Shown in pieces: positions 27,488 to 37,300 of a stretch of 64,000 nt of DNA. The stretch is from Bacillota bacterium. GTDB lineage: Bacteria > Bacillota > Dehalobacteriia > UBA4068 > UBA4997. The stretch's first letter is position 1. Every line of letters begins with the position of its first letter. Made by a program: the position numbers and the translations under genes. A model generated the notes under the pieces. The model had not been told where the DNA came from, ran no database searches, and saw only the letters and a list, made by a program, of their open reading frames with translations. The stretch spans positions 1 through 64,000 of the forward strand of contig JAETNY010000001.1 of NCBI GenBank assembly GCA_021771915.1, written 5' to 3'.

Positions 27488-27541
27488 TTTTTTAAAATAT
27501 TGACAATCTTTTAAGATATTTTAAGCTGTTGACAGGATATT

Positions 27542-27583
27542 AAAAGCAGTCCTTTCCGTTTAATCGGAGAGGACTGCTTTTTA
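27542..27583. terminator. Bidirectional terminator
   Basis: AAAAGCAGTCCT (27542-27553) pairs with AGGACTGCTTTT (27570-27581), with further pairing inside, flanked by A and T runs. It separates the plus-strand methyltransferase gene from the minus-strand stalk gene. Confidence 0.85.
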
Positions 27584-27626
27584 TGTATAAAGGGGCTTGG
27601 CGTAGAAAAGTTAATTGTTTGTCTGG

Positions 27627-27917
27627 TTAATTATCCGGTTGGGTCTGTGCGGCTTCAGAGTTAATATATATTGTATTGGCGTCTGCTTCCCATTCAATCT
27701 GCATTTGCAGGGCCTCTGGGATTGTGCGAACCGGCAGGTAAACTATACCGTTAATGGTAACTGGTTCGGCGTTTTGATTTGAGATTTGTATGCCATTCAA
27801 TATAATTTTCGTATTATTATAGGTTGCCCAAACCTGCCTTGGTCTGCTTGCCTTGGGCATGATTAATGCTAAAAGCAGAAATATAGTGATAATTGTGATG
27901 AGCAATTCCCTTTTCAT
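27627..27917 (-). CDS. Small stalk-domain protein with N-terminal membrane anchor
   Basis: The 96-aa protein has an N-terminal hydrophobic segment (ELLITIITIFLLLALIMP, about residues 4-21), followed by one copper-amine-oxidase-N-type beta repeat: TKIILNGIQI, NGIVYLPVRTIPEALQMQIE, then ANTIYI. Such domains (PF07833) form extracellular stalks in Bacillota and do not imply oxidase activity. An AAGGAT site precedes ATG 27917. It is divergent from the XRE regulator gene across a 154-bp shared region, so the regulator may control it. A single repeat without a partner domain is unusually short. Confidence 0.75.
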   Translation of the reverse strand: MKRELLITIITIFLLLALIMPKASRPRQVWATYNNTKIILNGIQISNQNAEPVTINGIVYLPVRTIPEALQMQIEWEADANTIYINSEAAQTQPDN

Positions 27918-28043
27918 TTTATAAATCCTTTTGTTGCTTAAACTTAATTAAAAATTGTATTTTTTGTCTATTAGTATATCAGTTTAAGCGCATAAAGTCA
28001 ATTATTTTATCAAAAAAGTTAGCGAAACATCATTTTTGTTGGG

Positions 28044-28066
28044 TATAATTATCACTAGGGAGTGAT
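28044..28066 (+). promoter_or_regulatory. -10 box and inverted-repeat operator candidate
   Basis: TATAAT (28044-28049) is followed at once by ATCACT-AGGG-AGTGAT (28051-28066), a perfect 6-bp inverted repeat that also covers the ribosome binding site of the XRE gene. This is a natural place for an autoregulatory operator. The -35 is not clear. Confidence 0.5.
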
Positions 28067-28071
28067 GTCGA

Positions 28072-28356
28072 TTGTTAGCTGATAAAATTAAATGTTTACG
28101 CAAGGCCAGAGGTTGGACGCAGGCTGAACTTGGGCAGAAAGTTGCTTTGAGCCGAACGGGTATAAATGCCTGGGAACAGGGATTATCCATGCCCTCTACG
28201 GCGATGTTGGTTGAACTGGCCAGGGTTTTTGCTGTTTCAACTGATTATCTGCTGGGCTTGGATAATGTGGCCAGCATTGATGTTTCCGGACTTTCAGAAA
28301 GAGATGTGGCAATTTTGGCGGAATTAGCGGAGCGTTTACGTAATAATAATGCCTGA
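28072..28356 (+). CDS. XRE-family transcriptional regulator
   Basis: The 94-aa protein has a classic Cro/C1 helix-turn-helix (KIKCLRKARGWTQAELGQKV, then SRTGINAWEQGLSMPST) and the end DYLLGLDN typical of small phage-like regulators. A short acidic helical tail, perhaps for dimerisation, follows. It begins with TTG 28072 behind AGGGAG. The neighbouring inverted repeat suggests that it represses itself and perhaps the divergent stalk gene. A strong terminator follows, so it is monocistronic. Confidence 0.85.
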   Translation: MLADKIKCLRKARGWTQAELGQKVALSRTGINAWEQGLSMPSTAMLVELARVFAVSTDYLLGLDNVASIDVSGLSERDVAILAELAERLRNNNA

Positions 28357-28373
28357 TATAGAATTTGTTTATG

Positions 28374-28415
28374 AAAAGCAGCCCATTCCATAGGTTGGAG
28401 GTGGGCTGCTTTTTT
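28374..28415 (+). terminator. Terminator of the XRE gene
   Basis: AAAAGCAGCCCA (28374-28385) pairs with TGGGCTGCTTTT (28402-28413) around a 16-base loop and is followed by more T. Confidence 0.85.
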
Positions 28416-28435
28416 GTATTTGTTTAATATTTCAA

Positions 28436-28664
28436 TTATCGAATTTGAGCCAGCCTGTCCACTGCTTCTTCCAGGGATTGAAAGGAAAATATATTTTGCC
28501 CCTGATTGGACTCATAAATAAAATCGCGCAGCGGTTTGTTGGTATACTGTCTATTTTGCTGACATTATCAAATCCAGTGCAGATTGGCTGTCAGAAATTA
28601 ATTGCTCCTGGCTATTGATTACGGCAATATTAACGCCGTTTTTTACTACTTTTTCAAATTGCAT
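28436..28664 (-). pseudogene. DUF4180-type protein, internally deleted
   Basis: On the minus strand ATG 28664 opens MQFEKVVKNGVNIAVINSQ, then ISDSQSALDLIMSAK and TAG. In another frame the end follows, KPLRDFIYESNQGQNIF, then LEEAVDRLAQIR to TAA at 28436. The two parts match the start and end of the 110-120-residue DUF4180 family as I recall it. About 40 central residues are missing and the frame is shifted. The family has no established role. The gene is dead. Confidence 0.65.
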
Positions 28665-28728
28665 TTTGTTTATTTCTTTTTTAACCTTGCAGGCCGCGTG
28701 CTTGCCGGTTCATATATTCAATCTAAAA

Positions 28729-29763
28729 TTAGATTTGTTTTGATAGAGCTGCCAATTTATGTTGGTGGTTATGTTTATGGCCGGACAGGCTGTGTGAATG
28801 AATGTGTTTGTGTCTTATAGTTTGGCTGTAAGTAATACCATTCAGGGTTTTAGTTAGCTTATGAATATGTGTATGATTGTGCGTTATTGACAGCGTATCC
28901 AGAATAATCAGAATGGTGCCGGCCAACATAAGCAACAGAGCTGGCAAATAGTTTGGCGCCGGTGTTTCATGCAGTAAGATAAATGAGAAAAATGCACCAA
29001 TAAATGGAGTTATGGCATAATAAGCGCTTGTTTTGGCTGCGCCCAGCACGTTTTGAGCCTTAATATAACAGAAGATACTTAAACCGTATGCAATAAAACC
29101 CAGAAGCAGGCTTAAGGGAATATATTGTGCCGGAGGCAGGGTTTCGCCAATAATCAGTGAGATAAACAATGCGCCGAGGCCGGAGCCTAAGCCTTTTAAG
29201 ATGACAATTTCATAGGTGTTTTTGCTGGCCAGCATTTTGGTACAGTTATTTTCAAAGCCCCAAAAAACGGCGGCCAGCAATACCAGCAATGAGCCCCAGG
29301 AAAAATTAAAGCTGGAGATATCTTCAAAGGAAAGCAAAATGCTTGACAGGGTAACCAGAACGATTGCGTGCCAAAGCCGGGCGGAGATTGACTCTTTGAA
29401 GATGCACAGGGCAATTAAAGAAGTGGCGACTATCTCAAAATTGTTCAGCAACGACGCATTGGCGGCGGCGGTATGAGCCAGACCAAGCATTAAAGCTATT
29501 GGCGCTAAAATATCTAAAATAATCATGCCGGACACATATGGTAAGTCGTCTTTGTTGAGGCCAGGTGCGCTGTGTTTGCCGGTATTTCTGGTTAAAGAAA
29601 AAAGATAAATAAGAGCGATACCCAAGCCGGCGCCCAAATAGAGTAGGGCGGCCATTATTGTCGGTTCAACATTTTGTAACAGAGTTTTGGCAAATGGTAT
29701 ATTGATAGCGTAAAAAATGGCGGCCAGAATGGCATAAATAGTGGCGATAATTCCTTTGGACAT
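28729..29763 (-). CDS. DMT-superfamily (EamA) transporter with His-rich C-terminal tail
   Basis: The start chosen is ATG 29763 (MSKGIIATIYAILAA); the open frame reaches 29853, but GGGGAA lies just upstream of 29763. The 344-aa protein has ten membrane helices in two EamA repeats. The C-terminal tail of about 50 residues contains 12 His in three clusters (HNHTHIH, RHKHIHSHS, GHKHNHQH). Such tails bind Zn, Ni, Co or Cu in metal transporters, so this carrier may export a metal ion or a metal complex, whereas most EamA proteins move amino acids or metabolites. It follows the hydrolase gene by 32 bases in one operon. Confidence 0.82.
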   Translation of the reverse strand: MSKGIIATIYAILAAIFYAINIPFAKTLLQNVEPTIMAALLYLGAGLGIALIYLFSLTRNTGKHSAPGLNKDDLPYVSGMIILDILAPIALMLGLAHTAAANASLLNNFEIVATSLIALCIFKESISARLWHAIVLVTLSSILLSFEDISSFNFSWGSLLVLLAAVFWGFENNCTKMLASKNTYEIVILKGLGSGLGALFISLIIGETLPPAQYIPLSLLLGFIAYGLSIFCYIKAQNVLGAAKTSAYYAITPFIGAFFSFILLHETPAPNYLPALLLMLAGTILIILDTLSITHNHTHIHKLTKTLNGITYSQTIRHKHIHSHSLSGHKHNHQHKLAALSKQI

Positions 29764-29795
29764 CTGCATTTCCCCTTTCTGTTGGGCGAATTTTC

Positions 29796-30617
29796 TTAAA
29801 ATTCGATTTGCAAGCCAACTTGCAGCTGTTGCACCATGCCGCCCAGTTCCCACCGCAGGATATCAAAAGCTGGTTGTCCAGTGCAATGACCGGTGTAGAT
29901 AGCTTGCAGACCCAGCTGGCGCAGTTGGGCGGCCAGCGCCTGCACTTCTTCCCCGGAGCGCTGATACAGATGAAAGCCGCCAATCAGCATATGGACGGGG
30001 CGATTTAGCTGCTGACTGACTTCCTGAATGATATTCAGCACGCCGGCATGGGAGCAGGAATTGAAAACAACCAAACCGTCTGGGCGGTTGAAAACCAGAC
30101 TTTGTTCATGAGCAAAATCGTCCGGCTGCCAGGTGCCGTCGGTCTGCTGACGGTACATCTTGGCCTGCTGACCCTCTGCGGCCAAACCCGGTGTGGTGTG
30201 GGGCAACAGGTAAACATTATCCAGCAACTGGTAAACCCCGTCTACTGGTTGCAAACGCGATGCAAAATTTTGCAGAATATCAGGTCTGATACCGATATAT
30301 TTGTACTCCTGCGCATTGTCTTCGGCAATTTTATAGCAATTTGCTTCAGCCTGCCGGCGCAGGTAAAATTTAGCTTTCTGGTTATGCTGGAAAAAATCCG
30401 CCATACCGTCGGCGTGGTCGTAATGTGCATGGGACAACACGCCATAATCGACATCAGCAATATCCAGTCCCAGCGCGGCCGCATTGGCCAGAAAGAGTGC
30501 TGAAGCGCCCGTATCCAGCAGCAGACGTTGGCCGTTCATTTCAATATAAATACTCAAACCCCATTCGCCGGGCATCTCCGCCTGGCCGATATTATCTACT
30601 AAAACTGTAGCCTGCAT
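29796..30617 (-). CDS. Metallo-beta-lactamase-fold hydrolase
   Basis: The start chosen is ATG 30617 (MQATVLVDNIGQ), with GGAG about 11 bases upstream; GTG 30629 overlaps that site. The 273-aa protein has the zinc motif SHAHYDHADG, a later CSHAG and GGFHLY, and a C-terminal TGHCTG. This pattern fits the subgroup of dihydropterin-synthase-like or MJ0296-like MBL proteins. The exact substrate cannot be told. It precedes the His-tailed transporter in the same operon, so a link to metal or metabolite handling is an inference only. All zinc ligands look intact. Confidence 0.82.
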   Translation of the reverse strand: MQATVLVDNIGQAEMPGEWGLSIYIEMNGQRLLLDTGASALFLANAAALGLDIADVDYGVLSHAHYDHADGMADFFQHNQKAKFYLRRQAEANCYKIAEDNAQEYKYIGIRPDILQNFASRLQPVDGVYQLLDNVYLLPHTTPGLAAEGQQAKMYRQQTDGTWQPDDFAHEQSLVFNRPDGLVVFNSCSHAGVLNIIQEVSQQLNRPVHMLIGGFHLYQRSGEEVQALAAQLRQLGLQAIYTGHCTGQPAFDILRWELGGMVQQLQVGLQIEF

Positions 30618-30795
30618 AAGTTTTTTCACTCCATTTTTTTTAATAATACCATTTTAGCATAAATTTGGTATAAATAAAAGCCTTTTTCTTCGGGCAAATA
30701 AAAGTAGATTATGTTGCTTGGGGCAGGTTTATGGGGATTTATGCCGAATATAATCAGAGTTATATAATAGATGATTATAAAAGGGAGGTTTCCGG

Positions 30796-33700
30796 GTGAA
30801 GCTGCGTTTGATTGAGGGCGGCGCCGGCAGCGGCAAAAGCTATTTGTGTTTGCAGGAACTGGCTGCACGACAAAAGGCCGAGCCGCTGGGCAAGCCGTTG
30901 CTGCTTTTGGTGCCGGAGCAGGCCACGTTTGCCGGTGAGCGCGCCTATGTTAACTTTGCGGAGGGCGGCGACGAGCCGGTTGGCGCCAGTTTGCGTGTGC
31001 AGGCCGTCAGTTTTTCCGGTTTATATCGGCTTTTGGCGGCGGAACAGACATTTGCGGCATTGCCCTGGCTGGACGAGCAGGGGAGAGCCATGCTTTTGGA
31101 GGCCTGTTTGCAGCAGAACCGCGGCCAGCTGGAAATTTTGGACGCTGCGGCCGGCAATATCAGCTTTGTTGACGCTTTGGCCAGGGCGTTGGTGGAGTTT
31201 GAGCAATATGCGATATCGCCGGCCGATTTGCGCCGGGCAGCGGAACAGCTTAACGACCGTTTGCTGGCGGCCAAGCTGCGTGATTTGGCGCGGCTTTTTG
31301 AGGCCTATTTGCATATGGTAGTGGGAGGCTTTCGTGACCAGGGCCTGATGATGGCCGAGTTGGCGCAGGCGGCGGAAAATTCAAAGTTGTTGGAGGGGGC
31401 GGAAATCTGGTTGGATAGCTTTCTGGATTTTAACCCCTCGCAGTTGGCTGTTTTGCGTGCGCTTTTTCCCAAACTGCAAGCTGTTAATCTATGCCTGTGC
31501 CTGCCGCCGGAGGCCACTGAGCCAAATGGTATTGGCCGCATTTTTGGTGGTCAGCGCCGTCTGCGCCGGCAGTTTTTGCAGCTGGCGGCCGAGGTTGGCG
31601 CGGAGGTGGAAATAACCAGACTTACGGCTAACCAGCGCCAGAAGCATAACCCGGAACTGGCGGCGGTTGAGGCCTGTTTTGCCTTTGGCTGTTTTGGTTA
31701 TGGAGCCTGGCCTGATTTGCCGGGCAGCCAGCCGCCAGCTAATGTTGAACTTATGGCTGCGCCGGATATAGCGGCGGAGGCGGCTTATGCCGCGCAGACT
31801 ATTAGCCGTCTGTGTCGTGAGGAAAATTATAAATTCCGGGAAATTGCGGTTATTACCAGAAATTTGGCCAATTATCGTAATGAATTGGAAAATGCGTTTC
31901 GGGATTTTAATATTCCTTATTTTTTTGATATGGGAGCAGAGTTGGGGAAACACCCTTTGGTTAAGCTGATTAGTACGGTTTTGAGCGTTTTGGTGGAAAA
32001 TTGGTCAACTCCGGCTGTTCTGGCCTATTTGAAGTCTGGTCTGGCGCCGGTGAGTATGGACGAAGCTGATGTTTTGGAAAATTATGCGCTGCGCTGCGGC
32101 CTGAAAAATTATATGTGGCGGCAGGCTGGTCAGTTTAAGCGCCGGGGCGGTCTTGAGGCGGAAGAGCTGGCGCAGATTAATGAAATGGCGGCGCGCGCTA
32201 TGCAGCCGCTGCTGGTATTTTGGGAGAAAACCGGAGCCGGGCAGCAGCGCCTGCCGGTGGGAGTTCTGGCTGGCGCTTTGCAGGAATTGCTGCTGGATTT
32301 GCAGGTTGAAACAACGCTTCTTGATTGGGAGCAGCAGGCTGTGCAACGGCAGGAGTTGCGTCTGGCTGACGCGCATCGACAGATTTTGCCCAAGGTGGAG
32401 CAGCTTTTAACACAGCTGCAAGCCTTTTTGGCGGATTTACCGGTTAGCTTTGCCGAATTTGCAGAACTTTGGCAGGAGGGTACGGCGCGTTTACAGTTAA
32501 GTTCCATTCCGCCCTCGGCCAATGAGGTTAACGTGGCGGAGGTCAGTCGCAGCCGTCTGCCGGAAATCCGCGCGGCTATTGTGCTGGGGCTGAATGAGGG
32601 CGAACTGCCAGCCGTGTTGGCGGAGGACGGTCTTTTAGGCAGTTTGGACCGCGCGCAGCTGGCCGGTTTGCCGGAACCGTTGGAGTTGGCGGCCGGGCCG
32701 CGTGAAAGGCAGGAAAATGAAGAATATTTGGCTTATATTGCCTTAACGCGCAGCAGCGAGCGGCTGTATCTTAGCTATGCGGAGCAGACGGCGGACGGCA
32801 CGCCGCTGCGTCCATCCACCGTGGTGACACAGTTAAAGCAGATTTTTCCCGGTTTGCTGTTGAAACGGCCGGAGGATTTGCCGCTGTTGGATAATTTGGG
32901 CGGAGAGCGGCATTTGCTGGCCGGATTGTCGGCGCATTTAACCAAACTGCGCGAGGGCGAGAGTGTGCCGTCGTTGGTAAATGATTTTTGGCGTGGTGTT
33001 TGCCGGCAGCTGACGGCGCGAGGGCAGCTTTCCGGGCCGTTGTCTGCGCTACGGCATGGTCTGGCTTATCAGGTGAACAGCGCGCCGCTGGATAAACGCC
33101 GTTATTATGCGCTTTATGGCCGCGCCGGCAGTGTTTCGACCAGTGTTTCCCGTTTGGAGCGTTTTAACAGCTGTCCCTGCAAATATTATGCTTCTTATGG
33201 GCTGGCTTTGGCGCCGCGTCCGGAATTTAAGCTGCAAACGGCTGATGTTGGTACGCTTTATCACTATATTTTGTCAGAGGTTATGCAGCAACTGGTGCAG
33301 GCGAATTGCGTTTGGGCGGATTTGACGGCGCAGGCGCTGGAGCCGTTGGTGCGCCAGACTTTGCAGCAGTTTGCGGAGCGCGGTTTGGCCGAGATTTTGG
33401 CGGATAGCAGCAAAAACAGTTATATGGCGGAAAAAATTGTGGCGGTTGTGACTCAAAGTCTGCTGGATATGGCGGCTAATTTGGCGGCTGGCAGCTTTCA
33501 GCCGTATCGTTTTGAGTTGGGTTTTGGTGAGCGAGGCGGATTGCAGCCGCTGCGTCTGGAATTGGCCGATGGCCGCCAGGTGGAACTGCGCGGCGTTATT
33601 GACCGCGTGGACGTGGCGGCCGGCAGTGATGCTGATTTTGTGCGGATTATTGATTATAAAATGCAGAATAAAACGCTGAATTTATCTGATATATATTATG

Positions 33701-34233
33701 GTCTGAACTGGCAGCTGCCTTTGTATTTGGAGGCTTTGCTGCAAGCGAGCAGTCAGAGCCTGCGCCCGGCCGGCATGTTTTATATTCCTGTGCAGGAGAT
33801 TGTCAAGAATGTGCAGTCTTTGGCAGAGGAGGGCGCCAGCGTTAAATTGCAGGGGCTGGCTATTTTGGATATGGAAGCATTGTTGCTGGCTGAACGTGAT
33901 TTGGAGCCGGGTAAGTATGCGAAGACCATGTCGGTTTATTGGAAACGCGATAGCAGCTTTGGCCGAAACTCGCTGGGACTTTTTCCGGCGGAATATAGTT
34001 TCATGCAGCATTGCCTGCGCAGACAGGCAGCCAACAGTGTGGAACGTTTGCAGGCCGGGGAAATACGTCAGCTGCCTTTGGAGCGGAATGGCCGGCTGAT
34101 TTGTGAATATTGCGATTATTACAGCGTTTGTGCGGTGGATTTGGCGGTGGAGAAGCAGAGCCGCACGGTCGATAAAATCAGCAAGACGGAAGTCATGTAT
34201 CGTTGGCAGCAGGAGTTTGGCGAGGACGTTTAA
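30796..34233 (+). CDS. addB: ATP-dependent helicase/nuclease AddB
   Basis: GTG 30796 follows GGGAGG. The 1145-aa protein has a P-loop GGAGSGKS at the N-terminus, a degenerate UvrD-like helicase body and a RecB-family nuclease domain with GVIDRVDV and IIDYKMQNK. Four Cys for an iron-sulfur staple are visible: CPC in the SCPCKYYASYG segment and CEYCDYYSVC near the C-terminus. With AddA it forms the AddAB enzyme that resects double-strand ends and loads RecA. A TATAAT at 30763-30768 may be its -10. It is followed by addA after 74 bases. Confidence 0.95.
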   Translation: MKLRLIEGGAGSGKSYLCLQELAARQKAEPLGKPLLLLVPEQATFAGERAYVNFAEGGDEPVGASLRVQAVSFSGLYRLLAAEQTFAALPWLDEQGRAMLLEACLQQNRGQLEILDAAAGNISFVDALARALVEFEQYAISPADLRRAAEQLNDRLLAAKLRDLARLFEAYLHMVVGGFRDQGLMMAELAQAAENSKLLEGAEIWLDSFLDFNPSQLAVLRALFPKLQAVNLCLCLPPEATEPNGIGRIFGGQRRLRRQFLQLAAEVGAEVEITRLTANQRQKHNPELAAVEACFAFGCFGYGAWPDLPGSQPPANVELMAAPDIAAEAAYAAQTISRLCREENYKFREIAVITRNLANYRNELENAFRDFNIPYFFDMGAELGKHPLVKLISTVLSVLVENWSTPAVLAYLKSGLAPVSMDEADVLENYALRCGLKNYMWRQAGQFKRRGGLEAEELAQINEMAARAMQPLLVFWEKTGAGQQRLPVGVLAGALQELLLDLQVETTLLDWEQQAVQRQELRLADAHRQILPKVEQLLTQLQAFLADLPVSFAEFAELWQEGTARLQLSSIPPSANEVNVAEVSRSRLPEIRAAIVLGLNEGELPAVLAEDGLLGSLDRAQLAGLPEPLELAAGPRERQENEEYLAYIALTRSSERLYLSYAEQTADGTPLRPSTVVTQLKQIFPGLLLKRPEDLPLLDNLGGERHLLAGLSAHLTKLREGESVPSLVNDFWRGVCRQLTARGQLSGPLSALRHGLAYQVNSAPLDKRRYYALYGRAGSVSTSVSRLERFNSCPCKYYASYGLALAPRPEFKLQTADVGTLYHYILSEVMQQLVQANCVWADLTAQALEPLVRQTLQQFAERGLAEILADSSKNSYMAEKIVAVVTQSLLDMAANLAAGSFQPYRFELGFGERGGLQPLRLELADGRQVELRGVIDRVDVAAGSDADFVRIIDYKMQNKTLNLSDIYYGLNWQLPLYLEALLQASSQSLRPAGMFYIPVQEIVKNVQSLAEEGASVKLQGLAILDMEALLLAERDLEPGKYAKTMSVYWKRDSSFGRNSLGLFPAEYSFMQHCLRRQAANSVERLQAGEIRQLPLERNGRLICEYCDYYSVCAVDLAVEKQSRTVDKISKTEVMYRWQQEFGEDV

Positions 34234-34307
34234 TAAACGGTCTTAAAAGTATTAATATTTATAAAATATACAGCATATGATTAAACAGCAAATTGAGGGA
34301 GTTAACT

Positions 34308-37300
34308 ATGGCCTGGACAAATGAACAGCTGGCGGCAATGCAGAAAAACAGCGGTAACTTGCTGGTGGCGGCCGGCGCCGGCAGCGGTAAAACGGCGGTT
34401 TTGATTGAACGCATTATGGGCATTATTACGGATTTGGCGCAGCCAGTGGACGTTGACCGTCTGTTGGTATTGACTTATACCAACGCCGCGGCGGCGGAGA
34501 TGCGTCAGCGTTTAACGCAGTCTTTGCGTGAGCGGCTGACGGCGCTTATGCGTAATTCTGATTCGGAAGCTAATGTGGCGGTCGAACACCTGACCCGGCA
34601 GATGGTTCTGTTGCAGCGCGCCAAGATTATGACAATTCATGCTTTTTGTCTGGATTTGCTGCGAGAATATGGCTATGCACTGGATTTGAACGCTAAAAGT
34701 CATATTGGCAGCGAGGGCGAACTCAATTTGCTGCGTGAAAAGGTTTTAGACGATGTTTTTGAGGCGGCTTATGCCGAGCCGGACTCTGGTCTGCGCCTGT
34801 TGCTGCGGCATTATAGCCGGGGGCTGGGTGATGATAATATCAGGGCGCTGGTGTTGCGTTTGATTGAGTTCGGTCAGAGCATGCCGGATATTGAGGGCTG
34901 GCTGTCCGGTTTGGCGGCGGTTTATCAGCAGGGACAGGCGGAAAACTGGCTGGCCTATTTTGCGGAATGTTTGCAGGACGAGCTGGCTGATTTGAGCAGA
35001 CTTTATCAGACGGCGCAAAATTTGGCGGAAACTTCTGGGCTGGCATCTTATCTGCCGTTTTTGACGCAAGAAGCGGCGGTGTTGCGTCAGGCGGCAACTT
35101 TGACGGCGACCGACGGTCTTTCGGTTGGGCTGGCGGCTTTGGTACAGCTGGAGTTTAAGCGTCTGCCGGCTGTTCGGAAGAAAGATAACCCGGACCTGGA
35201 GGCCAAGGAGTGTGTGCGGCTGCTGCGCAAGCAGGTCAAGGACAGAGTGGCGGCTTTGCTGCGTGAGGCCGCGCCGATTATACATGGCACTTTGGCGGCG
35301 GAATTGCAGGAACAGGCGCCGCTGGCGGAGGCTTTGATTAACCTGACGCTGAATTTCTACCATGCCTGGCAGCAGGCCAAGCGCCGCCGGCGTTTGCTGG
35401 AATTTGCCGATTTGGAGCATTATGTTCTGGATTTGCTGCAAAATGAGCAATTGGGTGTGGCGGCCAGCCTACAACAGCGTTTTTTTGAGATTATGGTGGA
35501 CGAATATCAGGATATTAATGAAGTACAGGAAAGGCTTCTGACCTTGTTGAGCAACGGTAATAACCGTTTTATGGTGGGTGATATCAAGCAGAGCATTTAT
35601 CGTTTTCGGCTGGCGGAGCCGGGGCTGTTTTTGCAGCGTTTTGCGGCTTATGGCCGGGGCGAGGGCGGTCGGCGCGTGGATTTGAGCCGTAACTTTCGCA
35701 GTCAATCAGCTATTTTGGCCGGGGTTAATTTTGTTTTTTCCCAGCTGATGTCTGGCGGCAACCTGGAAATCAATTATGACGAGGCGGCTATGCTGCATTG
35801 TGGCCGGCCAGAACTGCCAGCCTGTCCGGTGGAACTGTTGATTATTGATAAGTCGGCGTTGCAAGCGCCGGTGGATAGTTCTGAATGGACGAAAGATGCT
35901 GCGCCTGAAGATATTTATAATAAGGAAGAAACTGAAAACAGGGCGGATTTGCCGGACGACCAGCCGCTTAACAACTGGCTGGCGGATATGCATACGGCTG
36001 AGTTGGAAGCGCAGGTTTTGGCGCAGAAAATTCAGCAGGAGCATGAGCAGGGGCGCGACTGGCAGGATATGGTGATTTTGCTGCGTGCTGTGCGCGCCTG
36101 GGCGCCCACTTTCAGCCGGGTTTTGCGCAGTTGGGACATTCCCTGCCAGACGGACGGTTATGACGATTTTTTAAGTCTGCCGGAAGTGCAGGTGGTTTGC
36201 AGTTTGCTGGCGGTTTTGGATAATCCGCGTCAGGATATTGCTTTGGCTTCGGTGCTTCATTCGCCGCTGGTGGGTTTGAGTTTGGCCGAGTTGGCTGATT
36301 TGCATATTTTGAACCCGAGTTCGCTTTATTTGGGACTGACGCAATCGCATGACGGCCGGCTGCTGCAATTTGTTCAGCATTTGGCGGAGTGGCGCCGCCG
36401 CAGTCAGGAATTGGGTGTGGCCGATTTGCTGGTTTATCTTTATAACGCCACGGCGCTGCCGGAACTTTTGGGGCTTTTGCCGGGCAGTCGGCTGCGCCGC
36501 CGCAATTTGCGTGAATTACAGCGTTTGGCTGGTGAATATGACGCGGCTGGCGGTATTGGTCTGGGACGTTTTCTTAAATTTCTGGCGGCTGGCAAACAGC
36601 ACACGGCGGCTACGGATACGGCTGTGGAAGCTGTGCGTTTGATGAGTATTCATAAAAGCAAGGGGTTGGAGTTTCCGGTGGTGTTTGTGGCTGGGCTTGG
36701 CACTTCTTTTAATGAAGAAGATTTTCGGCGTGATATTCTGCTGCATCGTAATTTGGGGTTGGGTATGCGCCGGGTGGATTTGGTCGGCCGGCGTAAATAT
36801 CCCACCTTTGGTTTTAATATTATTGCCCGGAAAACACGCTGGGAAAGTTTGGCGGAGATGCTGCGCCTGCTTTATGTGGCAATGACCAGAGCCGAGCATA
36901 AACTATATTTGGTGGGGACAATAAACTCCCTGCTGAATTTGGTTAATATTTTGGCTGGCCTGTCTGAGGAGGAAGATGGTTCAACCGGGGTTTCGGCTGG
37001 TTTTCTGATTAAAAACCGTAGTTTTCTGCCCTGGCTTTGCGCGGCGCTGCTGCGGCACCCGGACGGTCAGATTCTGCGTAATTTAAATCGTTATCAATAT
37101 ATTGTATGTGAGCAGGCTGGTGTTGAGGGCCGCTGGCATTTGGAATTCATTGATAGTCTGGACGCGCTGGATAAGATGACTAAAAATCTGGCGCTGGCGG
37201 AGAAATTTGATTTTGATGCCTGGCTGGGTAGTGCTGATGATGAAACAGCGGCAGATGAGGCGATTGCCGGTGCGCTGACCAGAAGTTATGCGGCAGCGGA

